NCBI RefSeq assembly: GCF_000165795.1
Contig: NZ_CM001022.1
Span: forward strand, 2,141,812 to 2,205,811
Source: Aminomonas paucivorans DSM 12260
GTDB lineage: Bacteria; Synergistota; Synergistia; Synergistales; Synergistaceae
Length of the DNA stretch: 64,000 nt
Reading direction: 5' to 3'
The position numbers were made by a program, and so were the translations under genes. Numbering within the stretch: the first letter of the stretch is position 1; every line of letters begins with the position of its first letter. Positions 25,111 to 35,000 of the stretch are shown piece by piece. Under the pieces are notes generated by a model. It saw only the letters and a program-made list of their open reading frames with translations, did not search any database and was not told the DNA's origin.

Positions 25111-26382
25111 TCAGCAGGCCCGGCCGAACCGGGCGCAGGCCCCCAGCTCCTGTTCGATCTCCAGCAACCGGTTGTACTTGCAGATCCGCTCGCTGCGGCA
25201 GGCGGAACCCGTCTTGATCTGCCCGCCCCCCATGGCCACGGCGAAGTCCGCCATGAAGGCGTCCTCCGTCTCCCCGGAGCGGTGGGAGATGACGTAGCCC
25301 CACCCCGCCCGGCGGCAGAGGTCGATGGTCTCCATGGTCTCCGTCACCGTGCCGATCTGGTTCAGCTTGATGAGCACCGCGTTGGCAGCTTTCCGCTCCA
25401 TCCCCTGACGCACGAAAGCGGCGTTGGTGACGAACAGGTCATCCCCCACGATCTGGACCCGATCCCCCATCCGTTCGGTCATGGAGGCGAAGCCCTCCCA
25501 GTCGTTCTCCCCCAGACCGTCCTCGATGGAGGCGATGGGGTACTTCCGAACCCACTGGTCGAAGAGGTCCACCATCTCCGCGCTGGTCTTGCGCCCCTGA
25601 CCGGACTTGGCCAGATCGTAGGCCCCACCCTCGAAGAAGGAACTGGCCGCCGGGTCCAGGGCCAGGAAGATGTCCTTGCCGGGCTTGTACCCCGCCGCCT
25701 GAACCGCCTCCAGGATCACCTCGCAGGCCTCGTCGTTGCTCTTCAGGTCCGGGGCGAAGCCCCCCTCGTCCCCCACCCCCACGGCGTAGCCCTTCTTCTT
25801 GAGGATCCCCTTGAGGGCGTGGAAGGTTTCCGCTCCCATGCGCAGGGCCTCGGAGAAACAGGGAGCCCCCAGGGGGAAGACCATGAACTCCTGGAAGTCC
25901 ACGCTGTTCTCCGCGTGCTTCCCTCCGTTGAGGATGTTCATCATGGGGACGGGCAGGCGCACCGCTCCGGGCCCCCCCAGGTAGGCGTACAGGGGAAGAT
26001 CGCAGAACGACGCCGCCGCCCGGGCCGCCGCCATGGACACCCCCAGGATGGCGTTGGCCCCCAGCTTGCCCTTGTTGGGGGTGCCGTCCAGTTCGATCAT
26101 CCGCCGGTCCAGCTCCGCCTGCTGGCGGCAGTCCATCCCGGTGATCTCCGGGGCCAGGATCTCGTTGACGTTCCGCACCGCATTCAGGACGCCCTTGCCG
26201 CCGTAGCGGCCCTTGTCCCCGTCCCGAAGCTCCACCGCCTCGTTCTCTCCCGTGGAGGCCCCGGAAGGCACCGAGGCGTCCGCCACGATGCCGCACTCCA
26301 GCTCCAGCCGCACCCGGACGGTGGGGTTCCCCCGGGAATCCAGGATCTCCATGGCGCTGACGTTCTGGATCGCTGCGCTCAC
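25111..26382 (-). CDS. eno: Enolase
   Basis: Glycolytic enzyme converting 2-phosphoglycerate to phosphoenolpyruvate in the cytoplasm. The 423-residue protein has the N-terminal [14 protein letters not shown], the mobile loop [33 protein letters not shown], Mg ligands within [17 protein letters not shown] and VGDDLFVTN, the catalytic Lys in LIKLNQIGT, and SHRSGETED. The start is GTG 26382, preceded by GGAGGGAT; the first residues [14 protein letters not shown] fit the family start. It is monocistronic, with its own terminator. Confidence 0.98.
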   Translation of the reverse strand: MSAAIQNVSAMEILDSRGNPTVRVRLELECGIVADASVPSGASTGENEAVELRDGDKGRYGGKGVLNAVRNVNEILAPEITGMDCRQQAELDRRMIELDGTPNKGKLGANAILGVSMAAARAAASFCDLPLYAYLGGPGAVRLPVPMMNILNGGKHAENSVDFQEFMVFPLGAPCFSEALRMGAETFHALKGILKKKGYAVGVGDEGGFAPDLKSNDEACEVILEAVQAAGYKPGKDIFLALDPAASSFFEGGAYDLAKSGQGRKTSAEMVDLFDQWVRKYPIASIEDGLGENDWEGFASMTERMGDRVQIVGDDLFVTNAAFVRQGMERKAANAVLIKLNQIGTVTETMETIDLCRRAGWGYVISHRSGETEDAFMADFAVAMGGGQIKTGSACRSERICKYNRLLEIEQELGACARFGRAC

Positions 26383-26470
26383 ACTACATCCCTCCCTACA
26401 GATGGGGTCCTCCGTCTCTTTGGGGCGCTCTCGTCTCCTTGGAGGCCTCGGCCCGTGTGGGCCGGAACCC

Positions 26471-26476
26471 ACTATA
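26471..26476 (-). promoter_or_regulatory. Candidate -10 for enolase
   Basis: Minus strand TATAGT (26476-26471), with TTTATC 17 bases upstream, about 90 bases before the enolase start. It overlaps the last codons of the ADP-ribosylglycohydrolase gene. Confidence 0.3.
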
Positions 26477-27302
26477 GGCGATCCGGGAGACGGGATAAAG
26501 GGGTGAGGGAACGCATGCCCAGACGGGGCTCCACGAAGCGCCCCCAGAACCGGTCGTGGAGGGCCAGCAGCTCCGGGGGCAGCAGGCCCCGAACCCGACG
26601 GGCCAGGGAATCGGGGACATCGAAGAACCCCTGGGCCGCAGCCCCGGCGATGGCGGCCTGGGTGTCCGCGTCCCCCCGAAGCCCCACCGCCCCCCGCAGG
26701 GCATCCTCGAAGGACTCCGCCTCCAAAAACGCCGTCAGGGCCTGGGGCACGGAGCCGGGGCAGGTGGCGTCGAACCGGGGGGACCGGGACAGATCCGCCA
26801 GGGAGCGGGACAGGTCGTAGCCGAACCGATCCGTCAGGGCCCGCCGGATCTCCCCCCGGGGGACCCCCGTGCGGGCCAGGAAAACCGAGGCCGCCGCCGC
26901 CTGGGCTCCCCGGACCGCCTCGGGGTGGCGGTGGGAGGGCCACGCGGAGGCCTCCGCCGCCACCAGAACCGACGTCAGGTCGTCGAAGGCCCAGGCCACC
27001 GGGGAGACCCGCATGGCGGACCCGTTGCCCAGGCTGTCCCGAGGCGTCCCTTGCGGGTCCCCCAACCAGGCCCGAAAGCGGGACCCGTACCCCGCGTCGG
27101 GGTAGGCTCGCCCCCAGCGAAGCAGGGAGGCCTCGTAGTCCCCCGCCTCCAGCAGGGCATCCGCCACCGCCAGGGTGAGCACCGTGTCGTCGGTAAAGCG
27201 CGCCTCCGACGGGAAGAGGTCGAAGTCCCCCGGCGGCGCAGGATCCCGCTCGTAGGCGGACCCCGCCGCATCCCCCGCCAAGGCCCCCAGAAGGGGGATC
27301 AT
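26472..27302 (-). CDS. ADP-ribosylglycohydrolase (ARH/DraG family)
   Basis: Mg-dependent hydrolase that removes ADP-ribose from a modified target. The 276-residue protein has the metal-binding motifs [16 protein letters not shown] near residue 35, [15 protein letters not shown] near residue 90 and [13 protein letters not shown] near residue 228, so the active site looks complete. Its ATG overlaps the stop of the upstream AbiEii gene (ATGA 27299-27302), which points to translational coupling. Its base composition is more like the host than that of the AbiE genes. It might reverse a modification linked to the toxin, or may simply have acquired the AbiE pair upstream. That link is inference. Confidence 0.9.
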   Translation of the reverse strand: MIPLLGALAGDAAGSAYERDPAPPGDFDLFPSEARFTDDTVLTLAVADALLEAGDYEASLLRWGRAYPDAGYGSRFRAWLGDPQGTPRDSLGNGSAMRVSPVAWAFDDLTSVLVAAEASAWPSHRHPEAVRGAQAAAASVFLARTGVPRGEIRRALTDRFGYDLSRSLADLSRSPRFDATCPGSVPQALTAFLEAESFEDALRGAVGLRGDADTQAAIAGAAAQGFFDVPDSLARRVRGLLPPELLALHDRFWGRFVEPRLGMRSLTPLSRLPDRL

Positions 27303-28192
27303 CTCGGCACCCCTCCGGCGGCGAAGAGCCTCTCCTCCAGGGAAGCGAACAACGAAGGGCTCCACGCATCCATAACCCAAGGTTCCCGCACAAAGGGAAG
27401 AAGGTCGTTGCGAGCCTGTTTCACATCCAGACGCTCCACTCGCTCTCGATAGAGTCGACGAACATCCTCTGCTTGGAGCGGGCGCGCCTCCGCCCAATGG
27501 CCACTTTCCCGGAGCTTCTCCTCCAGAAAGGGGAGATGGAGAGGAACCCCCTTGCGGAGAAACCAAAGCAGGTCGTACCAATCCCTCCCCTTCACCCGGT
27601 TTCCCCATCCGCGGCAGAGGAGGGCGTGCATCTTGCCCGAGAACAGGCACGGGAGGGTCAGAACCCGCAGGGGAAAAGGGACGGGATAGAGGGCGTAGGA
27701 TTCCTCGTCCTCGAACCCCCTGGCCCTTCCCGTATCCACCTCCACTTTGATGCGGAGGGTCTGGTTGCGGGGCAATCGCGCCACCACCTCCCCCAGAGCG
27801 GAGACCAGGGACACCGAGAGGATTCCCCGCAGCGGCTCCGTGCGTACCTGCGCCGCCACGATCCCCCCCGGAGAAACTTCCTCCCGGGGCTCGAAGGACG
27901 CTTCGATTTCAAACCGCCTCAAAGCCTCCTCCACGCTTCTCCCGAAGGTACGAAGCTCCAAGGTCTCCGCCCCGGGACGAAGACAGAAATCCAAATCTTC
28001 GGAGAACCGATCCAGCCTGTGGAGGATCCGAAGGGCCGTCCCTCCATAGAAGGCCACCGTGTCGAAAAAACCGCCCTCATAGAGACCGAACAGGACAATC
28101 TCCTGAAGCACCTCCCGAAGGGCATTGCGGGCCCCTTCAGGATCCTCCACGTCGTATCGGGACAACATCTCCCCCACCACCTCAACGGCCAC
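27299..28192 (-). CDS. abiEii: AbiEii-type nucleotidyltransferase toxin
   Basis: Toxin of the AbiE type IV toxin-antitoxin/abortive infection family, a GTP-binding nucleotidyltransferase fold. The 297-residue protein has the nucleotidyltransferase loop [10 protein letters not shown] at about 48-57 and catalytic aspartates in SEDLDF (Asp66, Asp68). Later conserved parts include [12 protein letters not shown] and [24 protein letters not shown], typical of the family. The start GTG 28192 overlaps the antitoxin stop by 11 bases, with AGGAGG upstream. The coding DNA is less GC-rich than surrounding genes (about 53% in one 60-base line at the toxin/antitoxin junction), suggesting recent acquisition. 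Confidence 0.9.
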   Translation of the reverse strand: MAVEVVGEMLSRYDVEDPEGARNALREVLQEIVLFGLYEGGFFDTVAFYGGTALRILHRLDRFSEDLDFCLRPGAETLELRTFGRSVEEALRRFEIEASFEPREEVSPGGIVAAQVRTEPLRGILSVSLVSALGEVVARLPRNQTLRIKVEVDTGRARGFEDEESYALYPVPFPLRVLTLPCLFSGKMHALLCRGWGNRVKGRDWYDLLWFLRKGVPLHLPFLEEKLRESGHWAEARPLQAEDVRRLYRERVERLDVKQARNDLLPFVREPWVMDAWSPSLFASLEERLFAAGGVPR

Positions 28193-28844
28193 GAGGTCTT
28201 CCTCCTCTCCATTTCTCGAAAAAAGACGCCAGAGACGACAGTTTGCGGGAACCGTAGGCTGCGGCGAAACGCCTCAATTCCTCCATGCGGGCGGAAGACC
28301 AGAATCCTTCGTCCAATCGGAGGTCCTCCACCAGGTAGACCTCCCAATCCACCGGCGTGGGCAGCCTTTCCGTCCAGACCTTGTCCGCCAGGGCCTTTTC
28401 CGGCGAAGCCAGGAAAAAACGCTCCTCCCCCAGGGAGGCGAGAGTCCGCCCGCAGGGAAAAGCCCTTGAAGGAATGGCAGTGTAGAGAAACGATCCCTCG
28501 GAGGTCTCGAATCCTCTCCCCCTCCGGGGGGTCACGGAAGTGAAGGTTCCCGTCGCTTCGGGGATCAACCCGTAAAACCCCAGGGCGTACTCCAGGGAAA
28601 GGGTGGAGGGCAGAAGCAACTGGTTGGCAAGCCAACGCAGGTGAAGGTTTCGCTTCCTCCAAAGGGTTCCCAGGACGAACCAGTCCCGGGTGATCCTCCG
28701 CACCACCCCCTGATTCGCGAGAAGAGCGATGCGATCGGAGACTCGGCAATAGCCCTGCCGCGACAATTCTTCTGCCAAACGGCTTCGAGGGAACTCCTCT
28801 CGCCCCAGGGCGGACACCAGTTCGGGGATGGACGAACCCGCCAT
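28182..28844 (-). CDS. abiEi: AbiEi-type antitoxin / transcriptional repressor
   Basis: Cognate antitoxin of AbiEii. The 220-residue protein has an N-terminal winged-helix region (SRLAEELSRQGYCRVSDRIA..LANQGVVRRI) and the AbiEi C-terminal domain with SLEYALGFYGLIPE, TSVTPRRGRGFETSEG and the later SPEKALADKVW. AbiEi proteins repress their own promoter by binding inverted repeats, and antagonise AbiEii without stable binding. I chose ATG 28844, with GAAGGA nine bases upstream; the in-frame TTG at 28871 is less likely. The candidate operator is at 28888-28927. Confidence 0.88.
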   Translation of the reverse strand: MAGSSIPELVSALGREEFPRSRLAEELSRQGYCRVSDRIALLANQGVVRRITRDWFVLGTLWRKRNLHLRWLANQLLLPSTLSLEYALGFYGLIPEATGTFTSVTPRRGRGFETSEGSFLYTAIPSRAFPCGRTLASLGEERFFLASPEKALADKVWTERLPTPVDWEVYLVEDLRLDEGFWSSARMEELRRFAAAYGSRKLSSLASFFEKWRGGRPRGR

Positions 28845-28887
28845 GCTCCCACATCCTTCATGTTTATGCAATTGAATGTTGCAGAAA

Positions 28888-28927
28888 AATCTACCAAACG
28901 GCGTTTTTTAGTCCTTAGTAGATTATA
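28888..28927 (-). promoter_or_regulatory. AbiE operon promoter and candidate operator
   Basis: Inverted repeat AATCTAC (28888-28894) and GTAGATT (28918-28924), with a perfect -10 TATAAT on the minus strand (28927-28922) overlapping one arm. This fits an autoregulated toxin-antitoxin promoter. The gap 28845-29104 is AT-rich near the AbiE genes and returns to host-like GC towards addB. A TGC-TAGCGT extended -10 for addB lies at 29057-29065. No gene is seen in the gap. Confidence 0.5.
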
Positions 28928-29104
28928 TGTCTATCAGCAAACTCCGGGGGCTCTCTCTCCTCTCTCTTTTTGAGGATCCCCTTCCCCAGTCCATCCGGGA
29001 AAGGGGATGCAAAGCCCCCTACCCATCCCGCGCCCCTTGCTCCGCCCCAGTCGCGGTGCTAGCGTGGGCTCATTCCATCAATGGCATCACCTGCGGAGGC
29101 CCCC

Positions 29105-32035
29105 ATGGACCCACGGATCCTGGAATACCGGCATGTGCACGACCTGGCCCCGGAGCTTCGCCGCCTGGGGACGGACGAGACGGTCCGCTTCCTGGTCCCC
29201 TCCGGGGGGGACCGGGACCTGCTGCTGGACACCCTGGCGGGGGGACGGGCCTACTTCGGCCCCCGACCCCGGATCTGGCAGTGGACCGACCTGTACCGGG
29301 AGCTGGCGGCGGAGCTGGACCGATCCGGAACGCCCGTGCGGGTGCGTCGGCAGATCGACCCGCCGGACCACTTCCTGATCCTGCGCCACCTGGTGGAGGC
29401 CCTGCGGAAGGAGAGGGAGGACCGCCTCCCCCCCGGGGTCCTGCGCCGGGGGTTCCTGTCCCTCCTGGGGAAAGACCTGCGGGAGCTGCTGCGGGAGGAG
29501 GCCACGCCGGAACACCTCCGGGCCGCCCTGGGGTGTCCGGGATGCGGGGAGGGATGCCCCGATCCCTCCCATCCGGGACAGGTGCTCTGCCGCCTCTATC
29601 GGGACTACCTGTCCTACCTGGACCGCCACGGCCTGGCGGACAGCGCCTCCGTGGCCACCCGGACGAGGGAGCTGGCGGAGGGGTTGGAGGACCCTGGGGC
29701 CTGGGGGGTGCACCTGGTCTTCGTGGGCTTTCTGTCCTTCACCCACGGGCAGGGGGGCCTGGTGCGGGCGCTGCTGGCCCGGGGGGTTCCCTGCACGATC
29801 CTCAAGCCCTGGACGGGGCTGGAGGGGCTTCTGGACGCGGCGGATCAGTTCGGCGTCCTCCCCGCGCGGCTGGATTCCCCTCCCGCGACCCTGCGGATCC
29901 TGGAGGCGGGGGACCGGAGGTTCGAGCTGGAGACCCTGGCCCGGGAGCTGGCCCTCTGGGCCGCCGGGGACCCGGAGGCCCTGCTGCCCCCTCCCTTCCC
30001 GGGCTTCGAGGCGGTGGGGGTTTCGGTGGACCCCCATCAGGGGGAGGCGGCCGGCCTCGTCCTGGAACGGTACGGCATCCCCCACGTCCTGAGGGGGGGC
30101 GGATCGGTGGGGGAGACGGACCTGGGACGCCTGCCCCGGCTCTGCGCCGACGCGGCGGGAAGCGGCTGGCCCACGGAGAGGACCCTTCGGCTCCTTTCCC
30201 TGCCCTGCCTGGGGGGCGCCTCCTTCCCCGCCGCCCAGGCCCGGGGGACGGCTCCCTCGGGGGAGGAGGAATGGACGGCGTTTCTGAAGGGGTTTCCGCC
30301 CTTCCTGGACCGGTTCCGTCGCCTTCGGGGCTTCGCCCGGGACCTCCAGGGAGGGGGCACCCCGCCCAAGCTGCTGCGCCTCCTGCGCGACCTGGTGTCC
30401 CGCGATACCCCCTGGACCCGGGCCCTGGCGGACCTGGCGGGGGAAGGGGCGGAGCGGGACGGCGCGGTGCACCGTCTGGCCTCCGCCACGGCGGAGCTGG
30501 ACCGGAAGATCCTCTCCCTGGAGGAAGCCACCCCTCCCCTGGGGGAGGCGGCCCAGAACCCCCTCTCGGGAGGGGATGCGGTGGCCTTTCTGGAGACCTG
30601 GGCGGAGGAGGCCCGGACCTCCCAGGCCCAGCCCCTTCGGGGGGCCCTGACGGTGTACCCTGGATCGCCCCCGGTGCTGGCGGACCACCGGTGGTTTGTC
30701 CTCACCGGGGCCACGGCCCCCGCCTGGCCCGGGGCACTGAAGGAATCCGCCCTCCTGGCGGACGGGGACCGGCACAGCCTCAACGGCCTGGAGGCGGAGA
30801 CCCTGGGGCTGGAGCGCACCCACCTGCCCGTGCTCTCGGAGGTGCGGGTCCAGAGGGAGGCCCTGTTCCGCCGCCTGGTCCTCACGGGACGGGAGGGGTG
30901 TCTCCTGACCCGGCCCCTGCAGGACGACCAGGGGCGCCCCCTGCCCCCCACCCCCTTCGAGGCCCCCTTGGTGGACCAGCTCTCCCAGGAGGAGCCCCCC
31001 CGTCGCCGCCCCCTCTCCCAGCTGATCCCCCTCGCGGGCCCCCTCTTCGAGGACGCGGAGGGCCCCCTCCCCTCCCGACGTCTCCTCCGAGGGGTGAGGG
31101 GAAACGCCCCCCAGGAGGGGCGGGGAGAGCCCCGGACGCGGGGGACCTTCAGCGGCCTGGACCGCTTCGCCGGCTGTCCCTTCGCCTTCTGGTGCGAACA
31201 GGAACTGGGGCTGGCCCCCTTCCCGACAGGTCGGTTCGACCCCGCCCGGGTGGGGAATGCCCTCCACGAACTGTGGCAGCGGGCCTGGGACCCCCAGTCT
31301 CCCCAAAGGGCACAGGGGTTGGAGGCGGCGGCGGTGCGGCTCTTCGAGGAGGTGTTCCGGGACCCGGACCGAGGCTACCGGGAACTGCTCTGCGACCCCG
31401 CCCTGGCCCGGCACGCCCTGAGGCTGCGGGAACAGGCCCGGCGTCTCGGGGCGGTGCAGGACGCCCAGGAGGAACGCCTGCAGGCCCTCTTCCCTCGGGG
31501 GGGAGTCCTCCGGGAGACCCTGGAACCTCAAGCCGTCCTGGGATCCGTCTCCTTTCGGGGACGCTGCGACCGGGCGGACCTGTGGGAGACTCCCGCCGGC
31601 ACCGTGGCGGTGCTTCTGGACTACAAGCTGGGCAGCTCGAAGCGGTATCAAACCCACCTGCAGCTTCCCGCCTACGTCGCCGCCCTGACGGAGTCCCCCC
31701 CGGAGGGGTTTCCGTTCCCCCTGGCGGGGTACGGCTACCTCTGCCTGGGAGACGGGGGCTTCGCGGGGCGTTTCGCCCAAGGACACGAGGACCTGGCGGA
31801 GGCCTATCGGGGGACCTCCCCGAGGAAGGGCAAGGTTTCCTTCGAGTCCCTTCAGGAACAGGCATGGAAGACCATGGGGGCCCTGGCGGAGGCCCTGGAG
31901 TCGGGGCGCTACCCCGCCCGGTACGACTCCCCTTCCTGCCCGGGCTGTCCCTTCGGGGGGCTCTGCCGGAGGGGGGAGGCCCGGTCGGAAGGGGTGACGG
32001 GGGAAGCCCCGGAAGGAGGGGAGGACCGTGACTGA
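29105..32035 (+). CDS. addB: AddB-like subunit of a double-strand-break helicase-nuclease
   Basis: Predicted AddB/RexB-type partner of the AddA helicase, acting in end resection and recombination. The 976-residue protein has a degenerate helicase fold: where AddB of Bacillus has a Walker A motif, it reads FLVPSGGDRDLLL, without GKT. The C-terminal nuclease domain has VLLDYKLGSSKRYQTHLQLPAY (PD-(D/E)XK core, near residue 836), framed by Cys691 and Cys945, Cys948 and Cys954, the four-cysteine layout of the AddB iron-sulfur nuclease. ATG 29105 has GGAGG five bases upstream. It overlaps the addA start by 8 bases. Confidence 0.85.
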   Translation: MDPRILEYRHVHDLAPELRRLGTDETVRFLVPSGGDRDLLLDTLAGGRAYFGPRPRIWQWTDLYRELAAELDRSGTPVRVRRQIDPPDHFLILRHLVEALRKEREDRLPPGVLRRGFLSLLGKDLRELLREEATPEHLRAALGCPGCGEGCPDPSHPGQVLCRLYRDYLSYLDRHGLADSASVATRTRELAEGLEDPGAWGVHLVFVGFLSFTHGQGGLVRALLARGVPCTILKPWTGLEGLLDAADQFGVLPARLDSPPATLRILEAGDRRFELETLARELALWAAGDPEALLPPPFPGFEAVGVSVDPHQGEAAGLVLERYGIPHVLRGGGSVGETDLGRLPRLCADAAGSGWPTERTLRLLSLPCLGGASFPAAQARGTAPSGEEEWTAFLKGFPPFLDRFRRLRGFARDLQGGGTPPKLLRLLRDLVSRDTPWTRALADLAGEGAERDGAVHRLASATAELDRKILSLEEATPPLGEAAQNPLSGGDAVAFLETWAEEARTSQAQPLRGALTVYPGSPPVLADHRWFVLTGATAPAWPGALKESALLADGDRHSLNGLEAETLGLERTHLPVLSEVRVQREALFRRLVLTGREGCLLTRPLQDDQGRPLPPTPFEAPLVDQLSQEEPPRRRPLSQLIPLAGPLFEDAEGPLPSRRLLRGVRGNAPQEGRGEPRTRGTFSGLDRFAGCPFAFWCEQELGLAPFPTGRFDPARVGNALHELWQRAWDPQSPQRAQGLEAAAVRLFEEVFRDPDRGYRELLCDPALARHALRLREQARRLGAVQDAQEERLQALFPRGGVLRETLEPQAVLGSVSFRGRCDRADLWETPAGTVAVLLDYKLGSSKRYQTHLQLPAYVAALTESPPEGFPFPLAGYGYLCLGDGGFAGRFAQGHEDLAEAYRGTSPRKGKVSFESLQEQAWKTMGALAEALESGRYPARYDSPSCPGCPFGGLCRRGEARSEGVTGEAPEGGEDRD

Positions 32036-35000
32036 CCCGCACCGCCTCGCCGCGGAACCCTGGATGGAAAGGCTGCTGGGGGACCTGCGGCCGGAGCAGC
32101 GGCAGGGGGTGATCAGCCCTCGATCCCTGGTGGTGGTACAGGCCGGGGCGGGCACGGGAAAGACCCACACCCTGAGCAGCCGGTTCGCCTGGCTCCTGGC
32201 CTCGGATCCCACCTGCCGGGTGGAACAGATCCTGACCCTCACCTTCACGGAGAAGGCCGCCCGGGAGATGCGGGACCGCATCCGGTGCCGCCTGCTCCAG
32301 TGGCTGGAGGCGGAACCGGAGAAACTGGGACACCTGAGGGACGCGGCGGCGCGCATCGACGAGGGGTACATCTCCACCCTCCACGCCTTCGCCCTGCGGG
32401 TGATCCGGGAATCCGGACTGGTGCTGGACCTGGACCCGGAGTCCCGGATCGCCTCCCCCTGCGGAGAGGGGGCCCTCTTCGAGGAGATGGAGGGGGCCTT
32501 CGACCGGCTGGACCCGGCCTGGTTTCTGCGCCTTCTGGAGGACCCCTGGCGGGACCGCTGCCAGGACCTCTTCGGGGATCCGGCATTCCCCCGGCTGGTG
32601 AACGCCCTGTCCCCGAGGCGACTGGCGGAGCTGGTGCGGGAGGCGGCGGAGCTTCACGGTTCCCGGGACCACACCCCCGAGGACCTGTGGACCCGCGCCC
32701 CCTTCGACCCCGTCGCCGCGGCGGACCGCATCGCCCAGGCCCTGGAGCCCCGGCTTCGGGAGATCCGCAACCTCTGGGACGGGGACCTGCTCCCCTCCCT
32801 GGGGGCGGACCTGGACCGGGACGGGTCCAAGATGGGGGAGGCCCTGCGGGGCTTCCTGGCCCGGACCGCCAGCCTCCCCTGGGACGGGGAGGGAGACCGG
32901 CGCTTCGTCCGGGAACTCTTCGAGGGACCCCTGAAGCGCCTTCCGGGAACCTCCAAGCTGAAGGCCCTCCTGGAGGAGGGTCTGGGCTCCTCCCTGAAGG
33001 ACTGGAGGGACGACCGCGCCTCCGAGGCGGAGCTGGCCCGATCCCTGGAGGAGGGGATCTCCCCGGAGGAGGACGCCCTGCTGGAACGGATCTGCCGGGT
33101 CTGCGCCCTGGGCTGGGCGGCCTGGGACGCTTCCCGGATGCGCTCCGGCGCCCTGATCTTCCGGGACCTCATCGCCCTGGCCCGACAGGCCCTGGAACGG
33201 AACCCGGCCTACGCCTCCCGGTTCCGCCACCTCCTGGTGGACGAGTTCCAGGACACGGACCCCCTGCAGGACCGGCTGGTCCAGGCCCTGTGGGAGGGCG
33301 GCAAGGGATCCCTCTTCGTGGTGGGCGACCTGAAGCAGTCCGTCTACCGGTTCCGCCACGCGGACCTGGCCCTCTTCGACGAGACCCTCCAACGGGCCCG
33401 GGCAACCGGCGGGGATCGCATCTCCCTGGACTGCAGCTACCGCACCCGGGGAAAGCTGCTGGAGGGGATCAACGGCCTCTTCGGCAGCCTCTGGGAGGAG
33501 GGGTTGGGGGCGGGGCTCTCCCTGGGCTACGACCCCCTCCGGGGGCCCGAGGAGGCCCCTTGGTGGAAAGAGCGCAACGCCCTGCCCGGGCCCGCCCTGG
33601 AGGTGCTCACCGCCACCCCCCGGGAGCCCGAGGAGGAGGAAGGGGAGCCGTCCAAGGAGAAGGTGGACGAGCTGCGCCTCCGCCTCTACGGAACCCTGGC
33701 GGCCCGATTCCGGTCCCTGGTGGAGACGGGGGCCCCGGTGTGGGACAAGGCCCAGAGGCGCCACCGCCCGGCGGCATACCGGGACCTGGCGGTGCTGGTG
33801 CCCACCCGGGCGGACTACCCCCTGCTGGAGGAGGCCTTCACGGCCTTCGGGGTCCCCGGGGCCTTCACCGCCGCGGTGGGGTTCTTCACCCGGGGGGAGG
33901 TGCGGGACCTGGCGGACCTCCTGGCCTCCCTGGCGGACCCCCGGGACCCCCTCGCCCTGGGGAGCTTCCTGGCAAGCCCCTTCTCCGGCCTGCCCCTGGA
34001 CGGGGTGCTGCCCCGCCTGGGCCGGGGCGACCTGGGGGAGGACCCGGAGCTGGCGGCGGGGGTGGCGGAGCGGGACCGGCTGCGCCGCATCGCCCTGCTG
34101 GAGGGAGGGACGGCGGCGCTGGAGGCCCTGCTGGCTCGCCCCTCCTGGCTTGCGGCCTACCCCCCCGGGGCCCGGAGGCGGGTGCTGGGGAACCTGAGGA
34201 CCGCCGCGGACCTGGCGGCGTCCTTCGAGGCCACCTTCGGCCCCAGCCTCCCCGGAACGGCGGCCTACCTGGGCCAGGCCCTGGCCCGGGAGCTGCCCCA
34301 GGCGGAACCGGAGCTGCTGGAGGACGAGGACGCGGTACGGGTGCTCACCGTCCACGCCGCCAAGGGGCTGGAGTTTCCCGTGGTGGCGGTGGTGCGTCTG
34401 GAGAAGACCCCGGAGGCCCGGGGCAAGGCCCGGGTCCTCCCCTCCCGTCACCTGGGCCTTTCCCTGGGCTCCTGGCCCCCGGACCTGGAGCCCCCGGAGG
34501 CGTCCCCCGTCCGTTCCGGCCTCTGGGAGGGGTTCTTCGAGGAGGCGGGGACCAGGGAGGAGTGGCAACGGCTCCTCTACGTGGCCGCCACCCGAGCCCA
34601 GGACCGACTCTGGCTTTTGGGCACCCAAAGGCGAGGCCAGGACGGGACGATCCGGGGGGCCGCGGGGTCCTGGATGGAGGTCCTGAGGAAGCACCCCCTG
34701 CCCGGTGCGGTCTGGGAGGAGGTGGAGACAGCGCCGGAGGGATCCTCTCCTCCTCCCCCTTCGGCCCCCGCCTCGCGCCTGCGCCCCCTGCCCCTGCCGC
34801 CTCGGGAGACGACCCCCTTGGCCCGCCTGTCCGCCACCGCCTACTCCCTGTTCCGCTTCTGCCCCCTGGCCTACCGGATGCGGTTCCGCCAGGGATTGGA
34901 TCCGGCATGGGAGGGAGGCTCCCCCCTGGACGGGGACGCCGGGGGGGCGGACCTGGGGAGCCTGGCCCACTGGGTGCTGGCCCGTTGGGACGGGAGAGGC

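Noticed and set aside
28845-28871. Upstream TTG start for AbiEi
   Set aside because: ATG 28844 has a better ribosome site and the extra residues are not family-like.
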